Source: Theobroma cacao
Lineage: Eukaryota > Streptophyta > Magnoliopsida > Malvales > Malvaceae
Reading direction: 5' to 3'
Assembly (NCBI RefSeq): GCF_000208745.1
Contig: NC_030856.1
Span: 17,461,822 to 17,525,821 of the forward strand
DNA length: 64,000 bases
The translations under genes were made by a program, and so were the position numbers. Shown piece after piece: positions 47,481 through 59,170 of this stretch; within the stretch, counting starts at the first letter, position 1, and every line of letters starts with the position of its first letter. The notes under the pieces are model-generated. The model ran no database searches. It had not been told where the DNA came from and saw only the letters and a program-made list of their open reading frames with translations.

Positions 47481-47860
47481 TGTGTAATAATTCTGGACAA
47501 TGTTTCTAATCCATGTTCTAATTTACACAAAAAGTTTCAGAAATTTATGTGTTGCAGCAATAAACCCAATAGCATACATTGATGTCATCTCCGCTATAAG
47601 GTTTGTTTATTGATGACAATATGGCCAAGTGCCGAGAGATAGACTATAGCACAATGACGATAGTGTTCAACAAAGAGTTGACAGAGCCCATACAGTTCAG
47701 AGAGCTGAGAGCGCTGATGACGATGGTGCTTAATAGAGAGTTGACAGAGTTGATACAGTTCAGAGAGCTAGGAGAGAGCTAGCTCAAATAGTTGAGCATT
47801 TGTTTCTATTTTCTCTATGGCGGGAGGGAGATATCGGGAGCTTAATTTGCCTCGATGTTT

Positions 47861-47970
47861 TTAAGGGTATTTTGGTCTACTCATACTTATTTTTTGTTAG
47901 AAATAGATAACTTTATATGAGTGGTTATTTCTAAAATCACCTTATGAGAAGGGCTATTTCTCACAATTTC
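47861..47970 (-). repeat. MULE-type terminal inverted repeat, right
   Basis: Its reverse complement aligns with 7270-7392: both have 'gaaataacc' near the outside and 'AAAATNCCCTTAA' near the inside. The outer edge is near 'gagaaatagccctt' on the minus strand. No matching target duplication could be found by eye. Confidence 0.5.
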
Positions 47971-48060
47971 CTCCCATACCAATGCCCAAATAACATAGCA
48001 TGCAAACTTCCTCAATAACATTACAAGCATTCCATTCAATTATCATAAATCATACAATGT

Positions 48061-48215
48061 GATGGTATGACCCCTAGAACCTTGGGCTGGTAATGCATAA
48101 CCCCATTGCACCTTGGGTTGGTAATATACAGTCTCATTGCACCTTGGACCAGTAATGTACATTTCCATTGCACCTTAGACCGGCAATGTACAGCCCCATT
48201 GCACCTTGGGTAGCA
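48061..48215. repeat. Short tandem repeat, about 38-bp unit
   Basis: Four units contain CCATTGCACCTTGG and a 'gtaatgtaca' segment. It resembles the internal repeats of the family-C LTRs in layout, not in sequence. The stretch from 48216 to 48948 shows no supported gene. Confidence 0.75.
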
Positions 48216-48948
48216 TTCATAAAATTAACATAAATGATATCTCGTACCCACATTAGCTCAAAGGCCAAGGTAATCGAGTGAACTTCAAACATAATCCCCC
48301 ATTGTTGAAAACTACTACATAATAGTATATTCATATAAATACATAATTGATTGAAAAATCATTTCCAAAAAATTTTCACATTTATAAATACATTTTTTAC
48401 TTTTAGAAATATTTAAGGGAAACCATGCTCATCAATAATCATAAAATCATGCTTCACCTTTGCATATCAAATAAGTTTGAAAGTGGTGTTTCAAAACGCA
48501 CTTTGCATGACAAGTTCATAAGGGATGATGGTGGAAGACTTCTTGATCTTGCTTTTTATCCCAACTTGTGGGTTGATATATATCCCATTCTAAGTAAACT
48601 TGACAAGGCATATGCAATGCAAGTGCTTAGTGATTATTCTTGCAAAATCCACGACGCTTACATCTAGCGGATGTACGTGGCATTATTCGACACCTACGTG
48701 GCACTGTATCTAGAGGACTTCTCTTTTCTTCCCATTGTCCTCTACAGTTGCAAGCTTATTCTGATGTTGCCTGGGTAAGTTGTTTGATGGTGTGTGTTTA
48801 TGGGATAATCTAATCATTCAAAAATAACATAAATTTAACAAATAGGAACAATTCCATAGACATTTATTTTGACATTTTGACATTATTTTGACACTTTTAG
48901 GATAATCCGACACTTTTAGCACATCATTTTGACATTACATTATCAGAG

Positions 48949-49685
48949 TTACACTCTTGAACTAAACATGGACTTTCTGGGCCGAAAAAGGGGTCGAGAA
49001 CAACAAGTTGAATGGAACATGTCAAGGAACAGGCGATACTGTAGCAAAACAAATAAAGCGGCTGGCAAGAAAGCAAATGCAGAGACAAGAAGAGGAACCC
49101 ACCTTAATCTATGATGATTATAACTATCACGGTAAGCTAGAAAAAAGGCTGCACTAAAAGCAACTATCATGGCCATCATAGAGATGAATAGCGTTGCGAG
49201 GCCAGCCATTAACTTCAATGGCAATGATTTGAGAAAATCTTCCTCCGCGTAACGTGAAGTGAGGATGCACAAGAACATTAGCGTTGAGGTAATAGAAAAG
49301 GACAGTGCTACGGCTTCCGACACCGCGAAGACATGAAATAAAGTGTGGTTTATCAGAACGGGAGTTCCTTTCGTATTATCATTACCGCCAGGTGTGCTGA
49401 AGCCTGCAGAGTACACCACCGTAGTTATAAGTGTTGCGACAATCATACATGATTCAGACGTATCCCTCATCCATTTCTCGCCCCTCTCCAATAATCCTTC
49501 GTGCTGCCTGGAGAATAATTTTCGAGGGGTCAATCCTTTTAAACCTTTTCGTTCTCTATCGGAGGGTTGTACCACGCTCCTCACCTCCTACACGAAGAAT
49601 AATATTGTTACAAAGCAAAACATGATATGCAAACAAAAATTGAAAAAGCTTGAAAACAATCCAAGTTCTTATTACCAAAGTTTAT

Positions 49686-49718
<33 letters not shown>

Positions 49719-52700
49719 ATAGTGACAAACCTAAACTAAAAATGCAAGTTTAAAAATGCATGCAATTAAAAATAATAATAATAATTAACAGTATCCAATA
49801 CTCAAGTAAATAGAATAAGAGATGTCAACTTGAAATTTCAAAATAGGATAGGGGAAGCTTATCTCTGTTTATCGTTCATGTGCCCTAAAAAGTTCAATGG
49901 GTCTCAATATTAGAAAAGAAAAAAGAAAACAACATTGAAAATTAGGTACTGAATTCGTTTTCTGTTTTTTTTTTTGAAAATCTTAACTATTGAATTTATG
50001 ATATAAACTATTTAGCATGCTATAGAAAATTAAATATTGATTAGATTTTTAAAAAAATAAAAAATATAGTTTTTATAATATTAATTTGAAATGAAGAGAG
50101 TAATATTTTGAAAGGCAAATTAGAATACCTAAAGTGATCTATTTTACACTAATAAATATGATATTAATTTTTTAAAAATATAAAAATTTTACAAAAGCTA
50201 GTTGGAAGAAAAAGAATGGCATCCCTTTTGTTGTATCAAAAACTGCACATCTATTTATTTTTCTTCCCATAAAAATTTATTAAAATACAAAATTGCTTCA
50301 TTTTGTGAGCCAAGAATCGTTTGGCATAATATGAACACAACGTTGAAAATAAAAAAGAAATGAGAATATTTACCTCAAACCACAATAACTCCCGTTGCAT
50401 TTGTAAAGCGGCCCCTGATACCATGTCGAGTCGATGAGGCGATGGGAGTTTTGCAGCAAGATGCAACATGTTATCCCAAACTTCGCACTCGTTGCCGGGT
50501 ATTTTGTATGCCACCACAACATCCTTAATCGACCCTATGCTGTATATCTGATTGAAGATATCCACATGACGATGCAAGACCGCGATGTGAAATATTGTTC
50601 GATTCTCGCAATCTGTCTCCCAGATTAACTCCGGATACAAGCGTAAAAGCTCAGCTAAGAATTCATAATTCCCTAACTCTGCTGCCTCAAACAACAGATT
50701 GAAGGGGAAATCAATTTCTTTTTGAACATCCAAGTTTGTTTTGCTCAGAACATTTGTCCAGAGGCTGCTCACTAGTTCAAGGGCTGTGCTGTCATTGGAC
50801 CCCTTACCTGAAATAAGATTTTGAAAAAGGCGTATAAATGGTCTGAGTTGAGTCCAGTTTTTTCTTCTTCCAACTGGATTTGGTTATATTATAAAGAGAG
50901 AAAGTAAGGCTGCGTATTAGAGAACTAACATGAGCTAAGGAGCATCTTCAATATCCCAGGTTTCTTGCCAGCAAACGCTGAAGGCTTTCGAGCCAACATA
51001 TGTAACGCTGTCTGTCCATCGCTTTTACGAGCCACAGCTAGGTCGCGAGATTGTGCTAGCAATTGGATGGCTATATCTGTAGAAGTAGATTTGCACATAA
51101 AAATAATAAGTATCAATTAGTTTTTTAAATCACAAATATATATACAAAGGAGGGGAAAGGTATGCATGCTTACAAAACATATCAGTTTCAATACAAGTGA
51201 AAAATATATGCTGTAGATGCTCCAGTTCTAGATGCTTCAAATGACTTTCAGTTTCCCGGTATAAAAGGCGGGCCATGTCATGGCGTCCAAATATAACCGC
51301 AATAAAAAGTGGGGTCGAATTCTTGCCACCTCGAATCAAAGCGAGTTGTGGAACCTTCTTCATCAAAATCTTTGCGACGGGCACACTACCAGCTATGACT
51401 GCAAGACAGAAGGCGGTGTTGTCGTTTTCGTCTTGCAGATCCAAGTCACTTTCCTGATTTTGCATCAAATTCACTAATTTCTTCACGAAAGCTGTCTGTT
51501 TTGCTCCTGCTGCAATGTGAAGAGCTGTTTTGTAATCATCTGTGATACTGGAATTTAGAAATGTAGGATCACTTTTTATGATACTTTCAGCAGATCTCCA
51601 GTCACCATTTAATGCAGCTGTATAGAGTGTCAATAGCTTCTTGCGGTACAAGTGTTTCTTTTGTCCTGGGTTACAATCAAGATATCATGTGTAAATTAGG
51701 CATAATGTTTTAAAAATCTTTTAAATAATTTAAATAATTTAAATAATTTTTTATTTTTCAATTATATTCAATCAAGTTCATCTACTTTTATCTTGAATCA
51801 TATAGAGGCTTATAGTTAACTATTGACTAACTATTATTAGTCAAAATGTCACCTATCATTTTATACCAATATGACGCAAATGTGACATTAACAGGGAAGG
51901 TGAAAATGTTATGTAACCATTTCATCACATCACATGATCATATTATCATATTACGTCATCATCCATCAACATATCAATATGTCAAATTAGTATCACATTA
52001 TATAAAATAATAAATGACATTTTAACTAACAACAGTTAGTTAACTATTAGTTATAATAACATATTTGACCCAAAATAAAAATTTAAAAACTTAATTGGAT
52101 GTAACAAAAAAATAAAAACCAAACAGCGTATTGGAAATTAGATTTTAACAAATAATTTGTAAAATTATCTTAACATATCATAAGATTTCTTTGACAGTCA
52201 AAGATGAGGTGTTTTTAAAAATAACTCTTTTTTTAATTTTAACTATTTTTAATTAAAAAAATAAATTTAGACAAAATTGCTCTTAATGAAACCTCCTCAT
52301 ATTTAAGTGCGAGTGTTGAAAAAAATGTTGTTACACATCATGTTAAAAAAAAAATTGTTGCACGTCATATTTAAGGTATTTAATTTTAAGAGTTTATATT
52401 ATAGTGAAATACAAAGATTGAAACCAAGTTATAAACCATGTTTAAAAAATAATATTATTACAAGTCATGTTTAAAAAAATATTATTGCACGTCATATTTA
52501 AAAAAAAATGGTTACATGTCATGTTTTAAGTAACTTCAAGAGTTTATATCTTAGTGAAATACAAAGATAGAGACTGTGATACACACCATGTTGAAAAGAA
52601 AAGTTATTACACGCCATGTTTAAGGTGTTTAACTCCAAGAGTTAATGTTCAAGCGAAATACAAAGATAGAGACAAAGTTACACGTCATATTTAAAAAATA

Positions 52701-54300
52701 TTTTTATTACACGTCATGTTAAAAAAAAAATTTTACATGCCATGTTGAAAAAAATGTTATTACATACCATATTTAAGGTATTTAACTCTAAGAGTTTATG
52801 TCTTAGTGAAATACAAAGATAAAAACTAAGTTGCATGCCATATTTGAAGTATTTAACTGTAAGAGTTTATGACATAATAAAATGCAAAGATAGAGATCAA
52901 GTTATATGTAATGTTTAAACCATACCATATTTAATAAATTTGTTACACGCCAAGTGAATTAGAGTTGCTATATACATGCATGATGTGTAACAACTCTAGG
53001 CAGTGTTTTAATTTTACATATTTCACTTATAACCTCAACTCATCAACTTTGAGGTTTTATGAATTTAAACCAATAAATCCAAGAACATGCATTGAGGTAA
53101 TCTTTGTGCTTTGGTCTGTAGATCGACGACGATATTACGAGAAATAGAAAGAAAGAGATGGCAATGGAAGTAAAATTGGAGAGAGCTAGATGGTGGGAGA
53201 GACATATTAGGAGCATAGTAGATGGATGCAAAAGAGAGAAATCAATAGAATTAAAAGAGAGCTGGATGGCAAGAGAGAGAAATCGGGAGCACAATAGACG
53301 GATGCGAGAGAGAGAAATCAGGAGGGAATATAGTGATAAATGATTCAATTTGTCTGAAATTGTTTTAATGGCATTTTGTCAAGTCATAGTAAAAATTTGA
53401 TAAAAACAGTTAATTTTATATTATGGGTTATTTTTGAAATGGCTTTATGAAGTTGACCATTTTTCAAAATTTCATGTTTTATGTACTTGATTTACCAGAA
53501 TGAGGAAATTAGAGCGATACTTACCTTCAAGAAGATGATTGGAAGGTCGATGGAGGATGGGCTTTCGTTCTACTTGACAAGAACATTGCGAGTTGGAATT
53601 TGTAACATTTGAGCTAGGGATCACATTCATTTCTACATCTCCAACACGTGAAGTTGTTCCTGAGAGAACCACCAAATCTATAGTTCAGACACTGCTCACA
53701 ACTAAAAGAGTGCAAAACCTGATAACTCAAAGAACTTCACACCAAAAATTATCCAACGCACCAAATCTTTTTCGCTTTGAAAATTTAACATCGTTATTTG
53801 TATAGCAAAAAATTTAGTATATATACTTATCATAAAAATCTCAAACACTAGTTATCTCACAAGGAATATGGGCCCCTGAGTCGGTATAAATTGAAAGGCT
53901 TCAAATCATGGGTTGAACTTTTAAATAAAACGAAATTGAAGACATATATACAGTGTATCTACGCATATAGAACCTTTAGAAATGCTTCCTAGAAACTTAA
54001 AATATGTTAATTACTTATAATATAATTACAAATATAATATTCATTATTTTAAATCAAATATCTATTTTACTGTTTTATAACGTCTCAAACTAAAATGTTT
54101 ATTTTTCAAAAAAAATATTTTTCCAATATTAGGAATTATATTGAACGTACCCTTTTCAACTCTTATGACATTTGAAGTATATAAAATGTAAAATAAGTCA
54201 TTAGACCTGCAACTTCATGGTGTGGTGTAGCCCGATTTGGACCACCGTTATCCACCGTCACTTCTACATCTTCAGCTCCATGCTCAACCCTACCTGCCAT
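48949..54300 (-). CDS. Ankyrin-repeat protein with PGG membrane domain (ACD6/ITN1-like)
   Basis: Six exons join in phase: 54300-54207, 53677-53525, 51665-51174, 51076-50930, 50807-50374 and 49587-48949, all with GT/AG sites, giving 652 residues and no stop. Residues 1-82 are a polar N-terminus. Exon 3 (83-246) carries ankyrin repeats ('DDYKTALHIAAGAKQTAFVKKL', 'NDNTAFCLAVIAGSVPVAKI', 'NSTPLFIAVIFGRHDMARLL'). Exon 4 has 'DGQTALHMLARKPSAF'. Exon 5 (296-440) has further repeats ('NRTIFHIAVLHRHVDIFNQI', 'WDNMLHLAAKLPSPHRL') ending in the usual 'LLWFEEV' junction. Exon 6 (441-652) is the PGG domain ('CMIVATLITTVVYSAGFSTP' then GG), with four hydrophobic helices. Relatives such as Arabidopsis ACD6 and ITN1 are membrane proteins in defence and salt responses; the role here is inferred from family only. 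Intron 2 holds a small MULE. Confidence 0.93.
49684..49710. repeat. (TA)n microsatellite in intron 5
   Basis: A 27-base TA run lies in the intron between exons 5 and 6 of the ankyrin gene. Confidence 0.95.
52190..53480. mobile_element. Non-autonomous MULE in intron 2 of the ankyrin gene
   Basis: Both ends match the MULE-type terminal repeat: on the left 'ttttaaaaataac' then 'gacaaaattgctcttaatgaa', and on the right, reversed, 'tttcaaaaataaccc' then 'gacaaaatgccattaaaac'. Inside is a tandem array with TTACACGCCATG cores (52320-52990) and a linker (about 52960-53130) that matches 47430-47620 beside transposase 2. It has no transposase. A repeated 50-base phrase ('tctaagagtttatgtcttag...') gives the array a higher-order structure. 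The purine-rich frames at 53158-53343 are not a gene. Confidence 0.7.
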
Positions 54301-54372
54301 GTTTCCCGAGAACTCTATGATTGTCTATTTCTTGACTTGACTGGAATGGAATAGATTGCACAGTGCACAAAG

Positions 54373-54392
54373 CATTGGTTTAGTTATATATA
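54373..54392 (-). promoter_or_regulatory. CCAAT and TATA boxes of the ankyrin gene
   Basis: On the minus strand TATATATAA (54385-54392) lies about 85-90 bases before the ATG at 54300, and AACCAATG lies beside it at 54373-54380, between the TATA box and the ATG. The TATA spacing supports the start; the CCAAT position, downstream of the TATA box, is unusual and may be chance. Confidence 0.45.
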
Positions 54393-54400
54393 CTTGACAA

Positions 54401-54826
54401 AAAGTTGCAGATGGAAAAGCACTGAATTAAAAATCAGGGTTCGGTATAGTGCTGCACCGCGTGCACCTTTTAGGTGCAAAATGGGCTCCTTTAGGAGAAG
54501 AAAAGGAGGGTAAGGAGGAATGTTTCAGTCTGTCTTTATATCTTTCTTTTCAACTAATTTTACTTTTAATTGTTTATTCTAATTGATAATAAATTTCTCT
54601 TTGTCTTATAGCAAGAGATAGTGGAGATCCAACTTATGCATGTGATATCACGCAAAGATTACTAAAGTTAATTTGAGGAATAAAATTCTTGTAGCGTTAT
54701 ATGCTTTAGATTTTTAAATTAACCTGAATTAGACCGAGCCTATCTTGCTTGAAATTGTTTTTTATTCTTCAAAAATATTTTTTTATTGTTTTTGAAAAGT
54801 ATGGATATACATATAAAAAAAATACT
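54401..54826. other. Intergenic, nothing recognised
   Basis: AT-rich sequence between the ankyrin gene promoter and a Copia fragment. No gene or repeat is supported. Confidence 0.5.
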
Positions 54827-54995
54827 TGTTAAGGATAATACTAGACATTATCTATAATTGTAATCTAATTTCTATTCCTGTCATCCTAACTTTATCTAGA
54901 TACTTAGTTTTATCAATTAGTTTTATATTGTTTTATATGTATATATACACACACTCTTGTCAATCAATAAAACTCAACACTTCCAAATCTCTGCA
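54827..54995 (+). repeat. Short Copia LTR, 169 bp
   Basis: It runs from TGTTAAGGATAATA to CTCTGCA, with a TATATATAC box in the middle and AATAAA near the end. It is followed at once by TGTTATCAAAGC (54996-55007), two changes from the plant initiator-Met primer site. Short LTRs of this kind are typical of the Ale/Retrofit group of Copia. Confidence 0.75.
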
Positions 54996-55016
54996 TGTTA
55001 TCAAAGCTTTATCACC

Positions 55017-55390
55017 ATGAGTATTATTCCTCAAACCTCTGCTTCTCTCTCTACTCCAAAAACTGCTCATCACACCTTTTCTGTCAAATTGACTACCAAA
55101 ATCTAATTGGCCTGGAAAACACAATTTTTGCCTCTCTTAAACTATCAAAATCTTAATGGCCTTATTGATCAAACCTCTCCTGAGCCAGCCGAGATTTTTC
55201 ACACTCCCATCACACCCCAAGAACAAATTCCCAATCCCGAAGATCAATCGTGGTTTCAAAAAGATTAGATGCTTCTTTCTTTGTTGTCATCTTCTCTAAC
55301 TTGCCCTCAACAACTAATAAATCTTATGTCAAATTCCATAGCATTAATAACATCTTGATATTTTCTTTAGAAAGCTTTTGACAAGTGATT
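55017..55390 (+). pseudogene. Copia gag N-terminal fragment
   Basis: From the ATG at 55017 the frame reads 'HHTFSVKLTTKI', then a stop where an N-Y-type residue is expected, and 'LAWKTQFLPLLNYQNLNGLI'. Then comes 'WFQKD' and a Leu/Ser-rich helix. This is the start of the Copia gag of Ale/Retrofit-type elements. At least three stops are present, and the homology ends near 55390; the rest of the element is missing. Confidence 0.75.
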
Positions 55391-55795
55391 GCAATTCCAA
55401 ACACACTCTTTATTAAGTGTAGGCTGAAAATGAAATCAAAATGAACTAGAAGGAATAATATGATACGACAGACAGAACGGTTGGATCAGTTGTAATAACA
55501 CTAATTTAAATTTTTTCTTTTTTGCAGCATAGCATAGGTGTCCACAACTTGCCCAAACTCGATCCAATTAAATTATTTTATAATAAATAATATAATTTTA
55601 TTTAATTTTTATATTTAAAATAGTATAGTATTTATATAAAATATTATTTAATTATTTTAATAATAAAATAATTAATCATAGGAAAATCAGGTCAGACTTG
55701 GATTTGACTTTTAAAGAGGAGACTTAATTCTAATTCAATGTACAGACACTAACACCTAAGTATATCTATATTTGATGCAACAAAATGATTATGTT
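55391..55795. other. AT-rich gap with a possible MITE remnant
   Basis: Around 55530-55765 a 'GGTGTCCACAAC' start and a 'cagacactaacacct' end resemble the 5555-5844 element in layout. Similarity is weak. No gene is seen. Confidence 0.3.
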
Positions 55796-58504
55796 TGTTA
55801 GTGTAGAAGTCTCGATAAATAATATATCAAGAGGGGGTGAATAGGTATATTAAAAATCTCTTTGAAAATCAAGGTATAAAAATCAAATCTTTTTCACTCA
55901 AAAATATTTTCATGCATCAAAATCAAGTTGCCAACAATAAATCACTGAGTATAAAAATAATATACCAAAATAAAATATTTTCCTAATTTTAAATGCTACC
56001 TATAAAAATAAAGAGAAAAATATTTTCCAAAGTGTGAAACAATAAATCAATAAAAACTATTTTCCTAAGGCAAATATAGGCAGTGAATAATAATGTAGAA
56101 AATTAAAAAGAGACACAAAAAATTTATAGTGGTTCAACTTTTTTGATACCTACATCCACTCCTTTGGTAACCAAGGAATTTCAATCCACTATCAAGGATT
56201 CTTACTTTTTAATGGGACAAAGTGATAACCCTCACACAATCCACAAAGGGATGCTTGCTTTTTAACTGATCAAGCGATAACTCTTACAACAGCTTTTTCA
56301 TGGGATCAAGCGATAACCCTTACTCAATTCACAGAAAGATTCATGCTTTTTCGTGAGAACAAACGATAACCCACCAACAATGGTTTTTAAAGGCTCAACC
56401 ACAAACCTTCACAAATAGCTTTTCAAAGTTAATCTAAAAGCTTTGAAAGATGTGTGTACAAAGGTATAATAGCAAAGATTTGCCTCACAATGGTTGAATG
56501 CTTGAAATTTTAGCTTGGGTTGGTGAAGAGAAGAAATATCAGCTTGAATAAAGCAAGTGCAGAACTTTTCCAAGTTTGATGGAAGACTAAAAAGATGTTG
56601 TAGAGTGGATATGAGCTTTTGGAGGTCTTTCTAGGGTTTGACCAAATAGCTAAAATACGGTTATTTATAGCTGGTGTGAAGTTTGGAGTCGTTGGACATA
56701 AGTTTGAATTAGATTTCATCATTGCTGAAGCTTGAAAGTTGACTACAATGTTCCTAGGGTCAACTATATTCTTCAAATTTCTCAAATTAGTGCTCCACAG
56801 TTGAGTATAACCTTTCTCTATTTGATCCTTCTCCTGATAGCATGTTGTTTTGAAAATCTGAGTTGCTATAGTTGACAATGTCTCCTCTATAATCGAATTT
56901 ATCATGTTTTGGACTTGTCAAGGTCGACTATGCTTGAGCCAAGGTTGACTATGTCTATTCAAAACTTGATTTTCTTGCTCTTTTTAGAACAGGGTTGACT
57001 ATAGACATTTCAAGATCGACTATGGCTTTATATTCTTCAAGTTTTACACTCTTTTTGCCTTTGGACTAACTCGAGCTTCTTTAGGATCAACTATTGACTT
57101 GTTTCTTGAGGTTTCCTTAACTTTTTGGCACTTCTGTTCTACTATTTCTTCCTTGCCTTGTTCCTACATTCAAATGACATTTCAAGTGTCACAGCCCAAT
57201 TCCCAAGCTATGATCGGTGCATGGGCCCAATGGGCATAGCCCACTAAGCCCAAGCAAGCCTTTTTTATATGATCTTGTTCATCATTCTATCCATCACTTT
57301 AAATGTCATATTTCGTGATTCTCATGTATGATTATTTCAACAATATAACATGGCAGTCAACTACTTACATTTATATTATCCGAAATAATGTCACCCATTG
57401 CCAACTCATAATGGCAATGTTAATCAAAATAAACATATATTGTTTATGACATGTATCTTAGTGATTTACATCACATGTATGTATACACCAGCAAAAAGAC
57501 TCAATGACTTCCAGAGGAGCGACTCTGGTGAAGGTAAAGCTACTGAATGTCATGGTACCTACCAAAAAGATAGATATACGTGAACACCTTAACCTAGGTC
57601 CCAACTACCTTCAAATTTGAAAACATGAAGTTGAAAAGAGTGAGTATAAACCTAGTGAGTGAACATAAGAAGGGAACAAGCATTAATGCGGGAAGTTTTA
57701 GAAAACATATGCACTTATGTTGAAAACATTGCAATTTAGCTTAATTTCTTATTAAAACCCCTCAATTCAACCTTTGATTATTCAGTGCCTTAGTATTGAG
57801 AGATCCATGATCAATAATGAAGTCAAAGAGTGAAAACTACAGTAGAGTTCAAGCAAGGCAAGCATAGCTGTCACAACCCAAGTTCCCAAGCCATGACCGG
57901 CGCATGGACCTAATGGGCATAGCCCACCAAGCCCAAGCAAGCCTTTTTATGTGATCCTGTTCATCACTACATCCATCATTTTAAATGCCATATTTAATAA
58001 TTCTCAACTACGATTATTTCAACAATAATAATATGGCAACCAACTACTTACATTTATATTACCCAAAATAATGTCACCCATTGCCAACTCAAAGTGGCAA
58101 TGTTAATCAAAATAAACATATATTGTTTACAACATGTATCTTAGTGGTTTACATCACTTGTACGTATACACAGGCAAAAAGAGACTATTGACTTCTAGCG
58201 GAGTGACCTTGGGTGAAGGTACAGTTACTGAATGACATAATACCTACCAAAAGGTGAATGTCAGTGGACACCTCAGTCTAGGTCCCAACTACCTTTGAAT
58301 ATGAAAAACATGAAGTTGAAAAGAGTGAGTATAAACTCAATGAGTAAACATAAGAAGGGAACAAGAAAATGATACATAAACTTTTTGAAAACATGATGCA
58401 CTTGTTTAAAAACAATGCAATTTTGTATATTATGAACAAAACTCGATGTCGTGCAATTTTTCAACTCATTTTAAAACATTTAGGGAGTTCAACCAAGGCA
58501 AGCA

Positions 58505-58815
58505 TAGCAGAACGAATTTCGCTACAGTGGAAAGGAATTCTCATTATAGCTACGCTACAACGAGAATGAATTTTCGCTACAGTGAACTTTAAGGCAAATT
58601 TTGAACCAACAACCCGAGAGTTTCTCGCTGCAGCAAGCATGCATTTTTGCTGTAGCGAAAATCTGAGTAGGCATTTTACCCAACCACCCGAGATTTTCTC
58701 ACTATAGCGAGAATGCATTTTCGCTGCAGTGAAATCCAGAGCAAGGGTTAAGGCCATCCACCTGAGAGTTTCTCGCTACAGCGAGAAGGCATTTTCACTG
58801 CAGCGAAATTTCTAG
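58505..58815. repeat. Palindromic minisatellite, CTCGCTGCAGCGAGA type
   Basis: Several units carry a near-perfect palindrome (CTCGCTACAGCGAG or TTTCGCTGCAGTGAAA) separated by about 20-35 bases. The same array recurs at 60436-60725 in the outer copy. Confidence 0.85.
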
Positions 58816-58974
58816 GCAGATGAAAATAAAGGAATGTCCACTACTATAAAAATCCAATCATGTTGCAACGAAAATCAGATTAAACACATTTGACAATAAT
58901 CAAGTTTCAACAATCAATGCAATCACATATTAATTCCAAACCTCTTTATACAGTAAATATATATATACACATAT

Positions 58975-59170
58975 GCCACCACCGCCTCACCCAGCTCATG
59001 TGCACTCCCACATCACACATAGCCGGAGTCATCGTGTTCACCCCCACATCGCGCACAGCTAATGACATCATGTGCACCCCCACATCGTGCACAGGCAATA
59101 TCATTATCCATACTCCCGCACCCCGTCATTGCCGGCATGTGTACTCCCACACCACACATGTGCGGTTATA
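58975..59170. repeat. GTGCACTCCCACA tandem repeat in family C
   Basis: About five units of 36-39 bases share TGTGCACTCCCACA and CGCACA. The matching array in the outer copy is at 60838-61020. Short His/Thr/Cys-rich frames across both are artefacts. Confidence 0.85.

Noticed and set aside
48425..48667. An 80-codon plus-strand frame
   Set aside because: No family recognised, no promoter or splice context, and it lies in repeat-rich sequence. A short chance frame is the simpler reading.
53158..53343. An Arg/Glu-rich frame beside the ankyrin gene exon 2
   Set aside because: It lies inside the non-autonomous MULE in the intron and reflects GAGA-rich sequence.
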